In this document: positions 26,692 to 35,378 of the stretch, piece by piece
How the letters are laid out: each line of letters starts with the position of its first letter
How positions within the stretch are numbered: the first letter of the stretch is position 1
NCBI GenBank assembly: GCA_963707015.1
Contig: CAVPOO010000013.1
Location: 186,001 to 250,000 of the forward strand
Reading direction: 5' to 3'
DNA: 64,000 bases
Source: CAVPOO01 sp963707015
GTDB taxonomy: Bacteria; Pseudomonadota; Gammaproteobacteria; Thiohalobacterales; Thiohalobacteraceae
Translations under genes and position numbers: made by a program
Notes under the pieces: generated by a model
What the model was told of the DNA's origin: nothing
The model's input: the letters and a program-made list of their open reading frames with translations, nothing else
The model's database searches: none

Positions 26692-27935
26692 TGGCCCGAC
26701 TCCAGTTCGTTGCGCTCGGTATGCGCGATCGCCTGCAGTTTTCTCATCTCGCGCAACTCATCGCGCGTGTACAGCAGCCGCGGCTCGGGTGCGACACCCT
26801 CGGCAATGGCCTGGCGGGTCACCGCGGCCATCTCGAAGAACTCTTCCGGACTGATATCCCGGCCCCCCAGCCCGCCGATGAAGCCGACCAGAATGGGCGG
26901 GGCATCCGGTTTGCCATACAGCGCCGAGGCCAGTTCCGTGTGCAGGACGCCGCCCTTGCCCATGGATATATTCTGATCGATGACGGCGACACCCTGACGG
27001 CCTGCCAGCAGGCGCAGCAGCTGCCCGGCGGGAAACGGTCGCAACAGACGCGGCCTGACCAGGCCGATCGCCCAGCCGGCATCGCGCAGGCGGTCGACGG
27101 CCTGTTTGCCCTTGGTGGCAAAGGAGCCGATCATCACGAACACGATCTCGGCGTCGTCACAGCGGTAGGCCTCCACCGCCGGATGGCTGCGCCCGACGGT
27201 TTCGGCGAAGGCCTCCGCGGCCTCCTCGTACACGGCGAGCGCATTGAGCGCACCCAGGTGCGTCTCGTAGCGGAAATAGGAGTAGGGCGAGCCGCCCAGC
27301 ACCGCGACCGCCTGGCTGGCGGGCGCGCTGGCCCGGAAGCGGATGTTCTCCGCGTCGAAGGGCGGGAGGAAACCGGCGACGGTCTGCGGGTCCGGGATCT
27401 CCACCGGTTCACGGGTAAAGGACAGATAAAAACCGTCGAGATTGACGATCACCGGGAGCCGCACGCGCGCGTCTTCGCCCAGCCGATAGGCGAGCAGGAC
27501 GCTGTCGAGCACCTCCTGACAGGTCGAGCAGTGGATCTGCAGAAAGCCGCTGTCGCGCGCCGCCATGATGTCGTTGTGGTCCGACTCCAGGGTCAGCGGT
27601 GCAGACAGGCCCCGCGAGACGTTGATCATGACGAAGGGGGCCCGCCAGCCGGCGACGGTGTAGACCATTTCCATCCCGTACAGCAGGCCCTGGCTGGAGG
27701 TGGCGGTGAACACGCGTACCCCGGTGGCCGCGGCGGCCCCCGCCGCGGTGATCATGGAATGCTCGGACTCGAGCGTCACCATGCGGCCGGGCATCTCGCC
27801 CGCATCCAGCCAGGCGGCGAGGGTCTCGATGATCTCCGTCTGCGGCGTGATCGGAAACGCCGGCACGTAGTCGACCCGCGCCAGACGCGCGCCCCAGGCA
27901 GCCGCGGCATTACCGGTCAGGAGTCTGCGTGTCAT
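26688..27935 (-). CDS. 2-oxoacid:ferredoxin oxidoreductase, alpha subunit
   Basis: 415 aa. The start of the family is clear: FPITPQTEIIETLAAW. The domain II signature TATSSQGLLYGMEMVY and the C-terminal domain III (VFVMIGSFATKGKQAVDRLR, AVIDQNISMGKGG) follow. The ATG at 27935 overlaps the stop of the gamma-delta gene, and its own stop overlaps the beta start, so all three are translationally coupled. The upstream 32-residue extension of the frame has no family similarity. Confidence 0.9.
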   Translation of the reverse strand: MTRRLLTGNAAAAWGARLARVDYVPAFPITPQTEIIETLAAWLDAGEMPGRMVTLESEHSMITAAGAAAATGVRVFTATSSQGLLYGMEMVYTVAGWRAPFVMINVSRGLSAPLTLESDHNDIMAARDSGFLQIHCSTCQEVLDSVLLAYRLGEDARVRLPVIVNLDGFYLSFTREPVEIPDPQTVAGFLPPFDAENIRFRASAPASQAVAVLGGSPYSYFRYETHLGALNALAVYEEAAEAFAETVGRSHPAVEAYRCDDAEIVFVMIGSFATKGKQAVDRLRDAGWAIGLVRPRLLRPFPAGQLLRLLAGRQGVAVIDQNISMGKGGVLHTELASALYGKPDAPPILVGFIGGLGGRDISPEEFFEMAAVTRQAIAEGVAPEPRLLYTRDELREMRKLQAIAHTERNELESGQ

Positions 27936-28864
27936 GCGTCTCTGGTCTCCGCGGCCTGCGCCACATGCTCGGGGACGGCCTCGATGGCGTGCGGCGGACA
28001 CACGGCCACGCAGACCATACAGCCCTTGCAATGGTCATAGTCGATCTCCGGCGCGCGTTCGGTATTCACGCTGATCGCGCCGTCGGGACAGAAGGTGCTG
28101 CACACCCACCAGCAGCGGTTGCAGCGCGCGTAGTCGATGACCGGGCGCAGCGTGCGCCACAGGCCGGTCTTGACCTTTACGCTGGTCGCGCCCGCATGGA
28201 TGGTCGGCGCGGACAGGCGCGCCGCCTCGAAGGGCACCCCGATCCAGTCCGGCCGGGTGTAGTCGCCGGCGCCGATCTCAGTGCCCTCGGTCACCGACCC
28301 GGCATGCGCCGCGAGCCGGTCATAGGCCTGCAGTGCCATCGCCCGGTTCTTGTCCACGCGCTGTGCGCCCAGCGGGCCGAGTTCCTCTTCGATCGCCGCG
28401 GCCAGCGCCTCGCGGCCAATCACGCCGACCAGACGGGCCGCCGCGCCGGCACAGGCGCTGCCTGCGAAGGGCAGCTCGGCGCGGTCCTCTACCTCTTCCG
28501 TGGCCGGCAGGATCAGCACGGGACCGGCCAGGTTGAGGCGCTGCTGCCACAGCTCCGGGGCCTCGTGGCTGTTGATCAGCATGACCGTATGCGCGCTGGC
28601 GCCCTGCAGCACCCCGGCGGCCGGCACCGCGACCAGGCTGTCGTCGGCGACGATCACCAGGTCCGGGTGAGCGATGATCCCGCGTTCACTGATTGGCGTG
28701 CGCGCCGCGCGCACATAGGCGAAGATCGGTGCGCCACGCCGCTCGGCTCCGTAGCGGGGCGCATCCTGCACCTCGAAGCCTTCGAGGAAGAAGGCGCTGC
28801 CGAGCACGCGGCTGGCGGTCTTGACGCCCTGTCCTCCACGGCCGTGGAATCGGATGCGGTACAT
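27932..28864 (-). CDS. 2-oxoacid:ferredoxin oxidoreductase, fused gamma-delta subunit
   Basis: 310 aa. Residues 1-190 are the gamma domain (FHGRGGQGVKTASRVLG, PRYGAERRGAPIFAYVR). The rest is a delta-type ferredoxin. The second cluster motif is classic (CKGCMVCVAVCPP). The first reads CNRCWWVCSTFCPDG, giving C-x2-C-x3-C-x3-C with one extra residue. Fused gamma-delta subunits are known in this superfamily. The gene begins 52 bp after the dehydrogenase stop, indicating one operon. Confidence 0.9.
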   Translation of the reverse strand: MYRIRFHGRGGQGVKTASRVLGSAFFLEGFEVQDAPRYGAERRGAPIFAYVRAARTPISERGIIAHPDLVIVADDSLVAVPAAGVLQGASAHTVMLINSHEAPELWQQRLNLAGPVLILPATEEVEDRAELPFAGSACAGAAARLVGVIGREALAAAIEEELGPLGAQRVDKNRAMALQAYDRLAAHAGSVTEGTEIGAGDYTRPDWIGVPFEAARLSAPTIHAGATSVKVKTGLWRTLRPVIDYARCNRCWWVCSTFCPDGAISVNTERAPEIDYDHCKGCMVCVAVCPPHAIEAVPEHVAQAAETRDA

Positions 28865-28916
28865 GCGACCTCCTTCACTCTTGCCCGTGCGGCGGGTCGG
28901 CCGGGCCGCCCCCGCG

Positions 28917-30050
28917 CTAGACGAATCCCGGCGCCGTGGAAAACAGCGAATAGCGGCGCAGGCTCATGGCCTTCTTCACGCGGGCCAGCGCCAGCTCGAC
29001 TGAGGCCTGACGGGGCAGGATGTTGCGCCGGGCCGCGTCGTCGAGCACCAGCCGCGTGTTGCGGCGCAGCTTTTCTTCGATGGCCTGCATCGCGGCGGTC
29101 TCCGTCGCACCATGGTACTCCATGGCCGCGCAGATGACCCCGCCCGCATTGGCGATGAAGTCCGGGACGCAGAGAATGCCCTTGTCGGCCAGGATCTTCT
29201 CCGCACCCGGCGTGATCGGGATGTTGGCGCCCTCGATCACCAGTCGGGTCCTCAGCCGGTCCACGTTGTCCTCGTGGACCACGTCCGGCCGCGCGGCGGG
29301 GATCCAGATATCGCACTCGATATCGACGATGGCATCCCGATCGAGCGGCTCTGCGTCTGCATAGTCGCTGAGGCTGCCCCCGCTGTCCTTGATCGCAATC
29401 AGTTTCGCGACATCCAGGCCACCCGGGGCATGAATCGCACCCCGCGAGTCGGCGGCGCCGACCAGCACGGCGCCGCGGGCGGTCAGAAACCGTGCCGCGT
29501 GCCTGCCGACGGCACCAAATCCCTGCACCACGACGCGGGCGTTCTCAAGCTCGAAATCGCAATACTCCAGCGCGACATCCGCGACATGGCTGAGGCCCCA
29601 GCCGGTCGCGCCGATCTCGTCCAGCGGAATGCCGCCGAGCTCGCGCGGCAGGGCGACCACCCGGCCGATCTCGTCCTTGACCCAGGCCATGCACTCCTCG
29701 TCGGTGCCCATATCCGGCGCAAAGATATAATCCTCGGTGTAACGCAGGGCATTGGCCAGTGCGCGGATCAGACATTGCTTGTCCGCCCGGGGCATCTTTG
29801 GATCGCCATATACGACGGCCTTGCCACCGCCGTGCGGCAGGCCGGCGGCGGCGTTCTTGAGCGTCATGGCGCGGGCCAGCCGCCAGCATTCCTCGGTGCT
29901 CACGTCCGGGGCCATGCGTACCCCGCCGATGGAGGGACCCGTGGCGACATTGTCCACCACCAGAATCGCGCGCAGCCCCACCGAGGGTTCGTGCACATGG
30001 ATGGTTTTCAGGGGACCCAGTTCGTCTGCGAATTCGAAGGAATCTGTCAT
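28917..30050 (-). CDS. Glu/Leu/Phe/Val dehydrogenase family protein
   Basis: 377 aa, NAD(P)-dependent oxidative deaminase. The substrate motif GLPHGGGKAVVYGDPK (catalytic Lys) is of the Leu/Phe/Val type rather than the PxGGxKGG of glutamate dehydrogenases. The cofactor fold is VVVQGFGAVGRHAARFL, followed by EGANIPITPGAEKIL and VPDFIANAGGVI. The ATG at 30050 was chosen because homology starts at once. It probably supplies branched-chain or aromatic 2-oxoacids to the ferredoxin oxidoreductase encoded just downstream. Confidence 0.9.
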   Translation of the reverse strand: MTDSFEFADELGPLKTIHVHEPSVGLRAILVVDNVATGPSIGGVRMAPDVSTEECWRLARAMTLKNAAAGLPHGGGKAVVYGDPKMPRADKQCLIRALANALRYTEDYIFAPDMGTDEECMAWVKDEIGRVVALPRELGGIPLDEIGATGWGLSHVADVALEYCDFELENARVVVQGFGAVGRHAARFLTARGAVLVGAADSRGAIHAPGGLDVAKLIAIKDSGGSLSDYADAEPLDRDAIVDIECDIWIPAARPDVVHEDNVDRLRTRLVIEGANIPITPGAEKILADKGILCVPDFIANAGGVICAAMEYHGATETAAMQAIEEKLRRNTRLVLDDAARRNILPRQASVELALARVKKAMSLRRYSLFSTAPGFV

Positions 30051-30144
30051 GATCGCTTTCCCGCTCGTGCGTCTGCCGGCCGTGGCGAGGTCGAGGGCAG
30101 CAGGCCGTTCACGCCCCACACCCGGCGTCGCGCCGGCCGGTCTC

Positions 30145-30366
30145 CTATAGTCCGAGTTCCGGTTTGCCGGCGCTTGACCGCAGTTTCCTCGCCACCTCGT
30201 CCACCAGATCCGCCGCCGCCGCCACTTCATCGGCGATCGCCTCGTCGATCAGGGAGGCGAGATCGGTAAACTGGGCGTCAGTGATCTGCGCGCGCGCGCT
30301 GTCGCTGAGCCGCGACTTGAAGGCCTCGATGACCTTCTCCACTACCGGGCGCTGGTTCTGTGACAT
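30145..30366 (-). CDS. Small hypothetical protein (73 aa)
   Basis: Acidic, Ala-rich, predicted mostly helical (VVEKVIEAFKSRLSDSARAQI; DEAIADEVAAAADLVDEVARKL). I do not recognise a family. A GGAG lies 10 bases before the ATG. It ends 94 bp before the amino-acid dehydrogenase start and may be the first gene of that operon. Confidence 0.6.
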   Translation of the reverse strand: MSQNQRPVVEKVIEAFKSRLSDSARAQITDAQFTDLASLIDEAIADEVAAAADLVDEVARKLRSSAGKPELGL

Positions 30367-30504
30367 GCTTCTGATCTCCGTCCGGGATCCCTGCAAAACG
30401 CCATGATAGCAGTAACCCGGGAGCGTCCGCATGGAAATTCAGCCTGTCGGGACGGGTCCCGAACCGTACCTGACCGGGCGCGACAGCGCCCCCGCTGACG
30501 CCGC

Positions 30505-30812
30505 TCAGATCAGTCTGTCGGTCGCGTGCGCCAGGCGCAGGGCCAGGACTTCATTCAGGTTGCGCAGGACCTTGGCGGCGATGCGCGGGTAGCGTTTCCT
30601 GAGCCGCTCCAGGCTGTGTTGCGTGATGCATAACAGCTGGGCGTCCTCGAGCACATCGACGTCGGCCGTGCGCTGCCCGAAGTACAGGCCCGCCTCGCCG
30701 ACCAGGTCCCCGCGCGCATGCGTGTCGAGCGCGATCCTGCCGGATTCGCCCTGGATCGATGCCTGCAGCCTTGCGGATTTCTTGCTGCCGCGGACGCGCG
30801 ACGGCGAGTCGC
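30505..30812 (-). pseudogene. Truncated cyclic-nucleotide-binding-domain protein
   Basis: The last 80 codons are the C-terminal half of a cNMP-binding domain: GDLVGEAGLYFGQRTADVDVLE (phosphate-binding cassette, with GE and RTA) and the following helix LRKRYPRIAAKVLRNLNEVLALRL. The N-terminal half and any partner domain are missing. Before about codon 20 of the recognisable part the frame runs into the 117-bp tandem repeat and CTCCCC-type palindromes. The 5' part of the gene was probably lost when the repeat/DUF559 segment arrived. Confidence 0.6.
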
Positions 30813-30870
30813 TGGGGATTGCCCCGCCAGCTCGCGACAAGCATTCCCTCCCCCTCGATGGGGGGCAGGG

Positions 30871-31104
30871 AGCGGGCGAAGGGCAGCAGCCAGAACGTTG
30901 GTTGTTCACGTCGGAATTTCTTGTTGCCGCCGACGTGGGCAGGCAGAGTCTCTGCTGACTTCCCCGGGAGCTTCCAGGCGAGCTTTCAGCGGGCGAAGGG
31001 CAGCAGCCAGAACGTTGGTTGTTCACGTCGGAATTTCTTGTTGCCGCCGACGTGGGCAGGCAGAGTCTCTGCTGACTTCCCCGGGAGCTTCCAGGCGAGC
31101 TTTC
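30871..31104. repeat. 117-bp tandem duplication
   Basis: Two adjacent, apparently identical 117-bp units (30871-30987, 30988-31104) start with AGCGGGCGAAGGGCAGCAGC. Each includes a short inverted repeat CACGTCGG...CCGACGTG. The lack of divergence suggests a recent duplication. Frames reading through them are not real proteins. Confidence 0.9.
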
Positions 31105-31126
31105 CCTCCCCCTTGATGGGGGAGGG

Positions 31127-31480
31127 TCAGGGAGGGGGTGAAGGGTCTTCCAGCCGAGCCCGAATCACCTCCACGACCGACGTCGTCTGTTTCAGGACCT
31201 CGTCGTTCCAGAACCGCAGCACGCGAAAGCCCTGCGCTTCCAGCCAGGCATCCCGGCGCTGGTCATAGCGCATTCGCTCGACATGTTGTCCGCCATCGAC
31301 CTCTACGATCAACCGCTTCTCCAGACAGAGGAAATCGACGATGAAGACGCCGATGGGGAATTGACGTCGAAACTTAACCCCATCCAGCTGACGACGCCTC
31401 AGGAAATACCAGAGGCGCTGTTCGGCCTCGGTAGGGTGACTGCGCAAGGTGCGTGCGCGGTGCGTTTGTTCCACGGACAT
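31127..31480 (-). CDS. DUF559 endonuclease-like protein
   Basis: 117 aa, Vsr/restriction-endonuclease-like fold: ARTLRSHPTEAEQRLWYFLR, FRRQFPIGVFIVDFLCLEKRLIVEVDGG (catalytic D-x-E-V-D-G strand), and GFRVLRFWNDEVL. A strong GGGAGGA site precedes the ATG at 31480. The C-terminal residues PSPPP are encoded by the flanking CCCTCCCCC repeat. DUF559 genes often sit in such repeats and spread between genomes; the biological role is unknown. Confidence 0.85.
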   Translation of the reverse strand: MSVEQTHRARTLRSHPTEAEQRLWYFLRRRQLDGVKFRRQFPIGVFIVDFLCLEKRLIVEVDGGQHVERMRYDQRRDAWLEAQGFRVLRFWNDEVLKQTTSVVEVIRARLEDPSPPP

Positions 31481-31891
31481 CTCACGTTCCTCCCTGAACG
31501 TTCGAAGGTGTATTAACCCGGCTTGTGGGTGGTGGCGTCAACCCCCTCGGCGTATCCCCCTCCCCCTAACCCCCTCCCGCGAGGGGAGGGGGAACGCCTG
31601 CGTTCGCGGTATTTTCACCCGCGAGGCGAGTGGAAAATGCTTCTCATTTGGTCTGTTACCGTCCGACGGGGCGGCGCGGAAAGCGCTGCACTCGGCTTTT
31701 CTCCGACGATGAGCACAGCCGAACGTCTGCTAAGCTCCCCGCGAGGTCGCAGGCATACTTCCCCGAGGCGTGCCGAAAATGCGCTTCATTGCGAGGTCGC
31801 AGGCGCTTCCCTGCCCCCTCCGACGGGGGAGGGTCAGGCAGGGGGTGAGAGATGCGTGCCCCTGCCGCAGACTCAGGCTGATCGGCGTGAC
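31481..31891. repeat. CTCCCC-type palindromic intergenic repeats
   Basis: Several G/C-run palindromes (CCCCTCCCGCGAGGGGAGGGGG near 31575; CCCCTCCGACGGGGGAGGG near 31810) separated by text with no protein similarity. The same style of palindrome occurs at 30850, 31105, 45990-46120 and 50330-50400. No gene is seen between the DUF559 gene and the ABC transporter stop. Confidence 0.55.
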
Positions 31892-33733
31892 TCAGTGCTG
31901 AACGCTGCCATAGAGCTTTGCATACAGCCCGTCGGCGTCCATCAGTTCCGCGTGCCCGCCTTCCTCGGCGATCTGGCCGTCCTCGAACACGTAGACCCGG
32001 TCGGCCTGTTTCACCGCAGACAGGCGATGCGCGACGATGAGCAGGGTGCGATCCTGCAGAGACTGGCGCAGCGCCGCGTGCAGCTGCGCCTCGGTGCCGG
32101 TATCGAGCGCGGAGGTGGCCTCGTCCAGGATCACTACCTTGGGGTCCGTGAGCAGCATGCGTGCAATGGCAAGCCGCTGCTGCTGCCCGCCGGACAGACG
32201 CACGCCCTGCCGGCCGATCAGCGTGTCCAGCCCGTCGGGCATCTGCCGGACGACGTCGCTGATCTGCGCGACCTCGAGAATCCGCCACAGCGCCTCGTCC
32301 GTGGCTTCACCGCCCAGGGTCAGGTTACTGCGCACGGTATCGTTGAACATGGCCGGATGCTGCAGCACGACCGCCACGTTGTCGCGTACCACATCGAGGC
32401 CGATCTCGGTCACCGGCACGCCGTCGAAGTAAAGCATCCCCTCGAGCGGCGGGTACAGTCCGAGGATGACCTGCACCAGCGTGGACTTGCCGCCGCCGCT
32501 GGCGCCCACCAGAGCGACCTTCTCGCCCGGCGCGATATCGAGCGACACGTGCTTGAGTATCGGTTCGTCCTCGCGGTAGGCGAAGCTGACGTTCTCCACG
32601 CGTACGCCCACGGTCGTCTTGCCGGCGAAGGGGTCGACGGCGTGCGGATACTGCGGCTCCTGATGCAGCTCCAGCAGGCCGTTCACGCGCCCGAGCGCCG
32701 CCTTGGCCCCGTACCAGGCGTACTGCACGCTCAGCAGCTCCTGCACCGGGGCGAGCATGACCCAGAGATAGCCGAACACGGCCATCATCTGCCCGATCGT
32801 GAGATCGGAGAACACCACCATCAGCATGGCCACGGCGCGAAAGGCATCGAAACCAAGCAGAAACACGCCGAACGAGAAGCGGCTGGCGGCATCGCTCTTC
32901 CAGGAGAAGGCCGCCGAGTGCGTGCGTATGCCCCGCGCGGCCGCGACGACCTGCTCGATGTAGTGGTGCTCCCGGTTCGCCGCGCGAATCTGCTGGATAC
33001 CGTCGAGCGTCTCCACCAGCGCCTGCTGGAACAGCTCGAAGGCCGTGTTCTCGCGATGCTTCAGCGACTTCACCCGCTTGCCCAGCACCACGGTGAAGTA
33101 GATGACCAGGGGATTCATGCACAGGATGAACAGCGCCAGCTGCCAGTGCATCCACAGCAGCACGGCGCTGATGCCGACCAGCGAGAGCACCGCCACCAGC
33201 GTCTTGCTCACCGAGGCGCCGACGAAGTCATCGATGGAGTTCAGATCGGTCACGAACCGCGAGGCCACGGCGCCGGAGCCGAGCGTCTCGTACTCGGCCA
33301 TGGAGATGCGTGACAGGCGCATGAGCAGTGCCCGGCGCATGCGGTAGACCACATCCTTGGCAATCAGCGTGAACTCACGTGTCTGCCAGACGTTGAGCAG
33401 GAGCGCGGCCACGCGCAGCGCCAGCGTCACCAGCAGCATCACGCCGACGTAGAGCACCGGCCCCCGCCAGCTCACCGGGAACAGCGCATCGATGGTTCCG
33501 ACCAGCGTCCCGGGCTGGTCCAGAAGCACCTCGTCCACCAGCAGCGGCATCAGCAGGGGTATGGGTATTGCCATCAGTACGGCGAGCGCCGCGACCACAT
33601 TGGCGAGCAGCAGCGCATGCCGATGTTCCAGCACACGGTCCAGGATCCAGCGCCAGGTATAACCCGCGGGGGGTATCGCCTGGCGCCGCACCGGCACCGG
33701 GGCGGCAGCTGCAATCGGCACGTGTTCAGCCAT
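31892..33733 (-). CDS. ABC exporter, fused permease-ATPase (MsbA-like)
   Basis: 613 aa half-transporter: about six membrane helices (residues 35-330), then a nucleotide-binding domain with Walker A GASGGGKST, signature LSGGQQQRLAIARM, Walker B VVILDEATSALD, and the H-loop IVAHRLS. Half-transporters of this type export lipids, peptides or drugs as homodimers. The start could be the ATG at 33733 or the overlapping GTG at 33736. No partner gene is visible. Confidence 0.92.
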   Translation of the reverse strand: MAEHVPIAAAAPVPVRRQAIPPAGYTWRWILDRVLEHRHALLLANVVAALAVLMAIPIPLLMPLLVDEVLLDQPGTLVGTIDALFPVSWRGPVLYVGVMLLVTLALRVAALLLNVWQTREFTLIAKDVVYRMRRALLMRLSRISMAEYETLGSGAVASRFVTDLNSIDDFVGASVSKTLVAVLSLVGISAVLLWMHWQLALFILCMNPLVIYFTVVLGKRVKSLKHRENTAFELFQQALVETLDGIQQIRAANREHHYIEQVVAAARGIRTHSAAFSWKSDAASRFSFGVFLLGFDAFRAVAMLMVVFSDLTIGQMMAVFGYLWVMLAPVQELLSVQYAWYGAKAALGRVNGLLELHQEPQYPHAVDPFAGKTTVGVRVENVSFAYREDEPILKHVSLDIAPGEKVALVGASGGGKSTLVQVILGLYPPLEGMLYFDGVPVTEIGLDVVRDNVAVVLQHPAMFNDTVRSNLTLGGEATDEALWRILEVAQISDVVRQMPDGLDTLIGRQGVRLSGGQQQRLAIARMLLTDPKVVILDEATSALDTGTEAQLHAALRQSLQDRTLLIVAHRLSAVKQADRVYVFEDGQIAEEGGHAELMDADGLYAKLYGSVQH

Positions 33734-33818
33734 CACTCAGAGCACAGATCCTCATCGCGCCGCGCGAGGCGCGTCTAGCGTCACTTTACAACATCAGCGG
33801 GCCGGACAACGCCCGCGC

Positions 33819-34328
33819 TCAGCCGGCCCGCGGCAGCTGGGTCACACCAATGCGGGCCTCCGGATGATGCTTGATGATCGCGTCCCTGGTCGCATCGACC
33901 CAGTGTTTGGGCACGTCGACCATGACCAGCAGTTGTCCCGCGCTGATGGCCCGCTCGAATGCCGCCAGCTTGTGGCTGGGGATCCCCTTGGCGAGCAGGG
34001 CGGACACGATGCCCCCGAAAACCGCCCCGCCGATTCCAAGCACCGGATACAGCCAGTCGGCCACCTCCACAACCACGCCCGGCGGCGGAAAGTTGACGAC
34101 CAGCCATCCGCCGATGAGCCCGGCCAGCGCGCCCAGGCCAAGCCCCCATTCGATACCGTGGGCCACCTCGCTGCGCAGCAGGACGTTGGCCGTGGGCAGT
34201 CCGCCCAGATCGTAGGCGACACTGCCGATCACGTGAATACGATGGTCGGACAGCCCCGACTCCTCGAGCTCCTTGACCACCGCCCTGCAACTCTCGACAC
34301 TGGGTAGCACGACGTAGATTCGCCTCAT
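33819..34328 (-). CDS. DUF1269-like small membrane protein (169 aa)
   Basis: N-terminal alpha/beta part (YVVLPSVESCRAVVKELEE), then a Gly-rich paired hydrophobic region (GLGLGALAGLIGGWLVV...VLGIGGAVFGGIVSALLAKG) and a C-terminal ferredoxin-like part (QLLVMVDVPK). This layout is shared by DUF1269 and 'general stress protein' membrane families. Function unknown. It is followed on the same strand by the ABC exporter, 85 bp away. Confidence 0.65.
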   Translation of the reverse strand: MRRIYVVLPSVESCRAVVKELEESGLSDHRIHVIGSVAYDLGGLPTANVLLRSEVAHGIEWGLGLGALAGLIGGWLVVNFPPPGVVVEVADWLYPVLGIGGAVFGGIVSALLAKGIPSHKLAAFERAISAGQLLVMVDVPKHWVDATRDAIIKHHPEARIGVTQLPRAG

Positions 34329-34415
34329 CTCGGTTCCTTCGCATCCGGCTTGCCTATTCTAACCGCGGTGTCGAGGAGAATCCGCCTGACCCTGCTGACG
34401 TGCCGGATCCAGCGG

Positions 34416-34802
34416 TTATTCGTTACAGGAGTAACCGTGCTGGACCAGTCCTTCCTCCAGGTAATCAGCGACCAGCGGTCTTGCCAGCAGATACTCCGCC
34501 GTGTAATCGGTCCAGCTGTCGCTGGCCTCCTGCACCGCGGCCTCCCATTCCTCCACATCGAAATCGCCGCGTCCAACCCACATCAGCGCGACCAGGGTGA
34601 TCTGCTGATCCGGTTCGAGCTCATCGATGGCCGTCTTCAACTCCTGGTAGGTGAGGTCATCCGAATGGTCGGCTAGCACCTGCAGGGCCCAGTCGTCGCT
34701 GGGGCTGTCGGGTACCTCGGGGATGACTACCTCCTCTTTGGCATGGAATTCGCGCGCCTTGGCAATGATGGAACAGACAATGTCGGGATTGAGATCTATC
34801 AT
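34416..34802 (-). CDS. DUF3775 domain protein (128 aa)
   Basis: Acidic protein with IVCSIIAKAREFHAKEEV, QELKTAIDELEPDQQITLVALMWVGRGDF and EYLLARPLVADYLEEGL, the pattern of DUF3775. Function unknown. GGAG lies 5 bases before the ATG at 34802. The frame continues far upstream as antisense of the next genes, which is not real. Confidence 0.75.
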   Translation of the reverse strand: MIDLNPDIVCSIIAKAREFHAKEEVVIPEVPDSPSDDWALQVLADHSDDLTYQELKTAIDELEPDQQITLVALMWVGRGDFDVEEWEAAVQEASDSWTDYTAEYLLARPLVADYLEEGLVQHGYSCNE

Positions 34803-34985
34803 GCTTTCTCCGCTCAGTCGATTTTCTCGAGGTTGAGGATGAGTGAATCCGCCGGGTACTTTATCCGTTCGTCCCGAGCGTGTCGAAGGGCCAGCTGCAA
34901 GTTGCGAGGTGCATGCCAGGATACGCGCAGCAGGACCTTTTCTTAGCCATCGCAGCGACGGTACACCGGCAATGGAGGAATGCAC

Positions 34986-35258
34986 ATGACGACGATCAAG
35001 GTAGAGAATCTCAACGACGGCACCTTCAGGGTGACGGTGGCGGGCCAGACCACCACCGAACATCGGGTGACGGTCAGCCCCGCCTACTACGAGAAACTGA
35101 CCGCGGGCCGGGCGACGGCCGAAGAGCTCGTGAAGGCGTCGTTCGAATTTCTCCTGCAACGCGAACCCAATACCAGTATTCTGCGTTCGTTCGACCTGCC
35201 GGTTATTGGTCAGTACTTCCCGGGGTACGAAAAATCGCTTCAGGGGCGGTTTGGCTGA
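34986..35258 (+). CDS. Hypothetical protein (90 aa)
   Basis: A GGAGG at 34974-34978 places the start at the ATG at 34986 rather than 34980. The predicted fold is an N-terminal beta hairpin (TIKVENLNDGTFRVTVAG) followed by helices (AYYEKLTAGRATAEELVKASFEFLLQRE). The order resembles small archaeal and bacterial 'HVO-type' orphan proteins, but I do not assign a family. It stands alone between divergent neighbours. Confidence 0.7.
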   Translation: MTTIKVENLNDGTFRVTVAGQTTTEHRVTVSPAYYEKLTAGRATAEELVKASFEFLLQREPNTSILRSFDLPVIGQYFPGYEKSLQGRFG

Positions 35259-35378
35259 GGCGGGGCGGGCGATCTGAGGCGGATGCGATTCAGTCAGAGA
35301 CACCTGGAAATCCGTCGGGAAACCGACGGGGAACGACCTGCATTTGTCAGCCACTCCGATCATGGGTAACCTGCCCCC

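Noticed and set aside
31523..33313. 596-aa plus-strand open frame
   Set aside because: Antisense to the ABC exporter, whose Walker, signature and H-loop motifs are complete. The plus frame is His/Gln/Arg-rich with no family similarity; typical of high-GC shadow frames.
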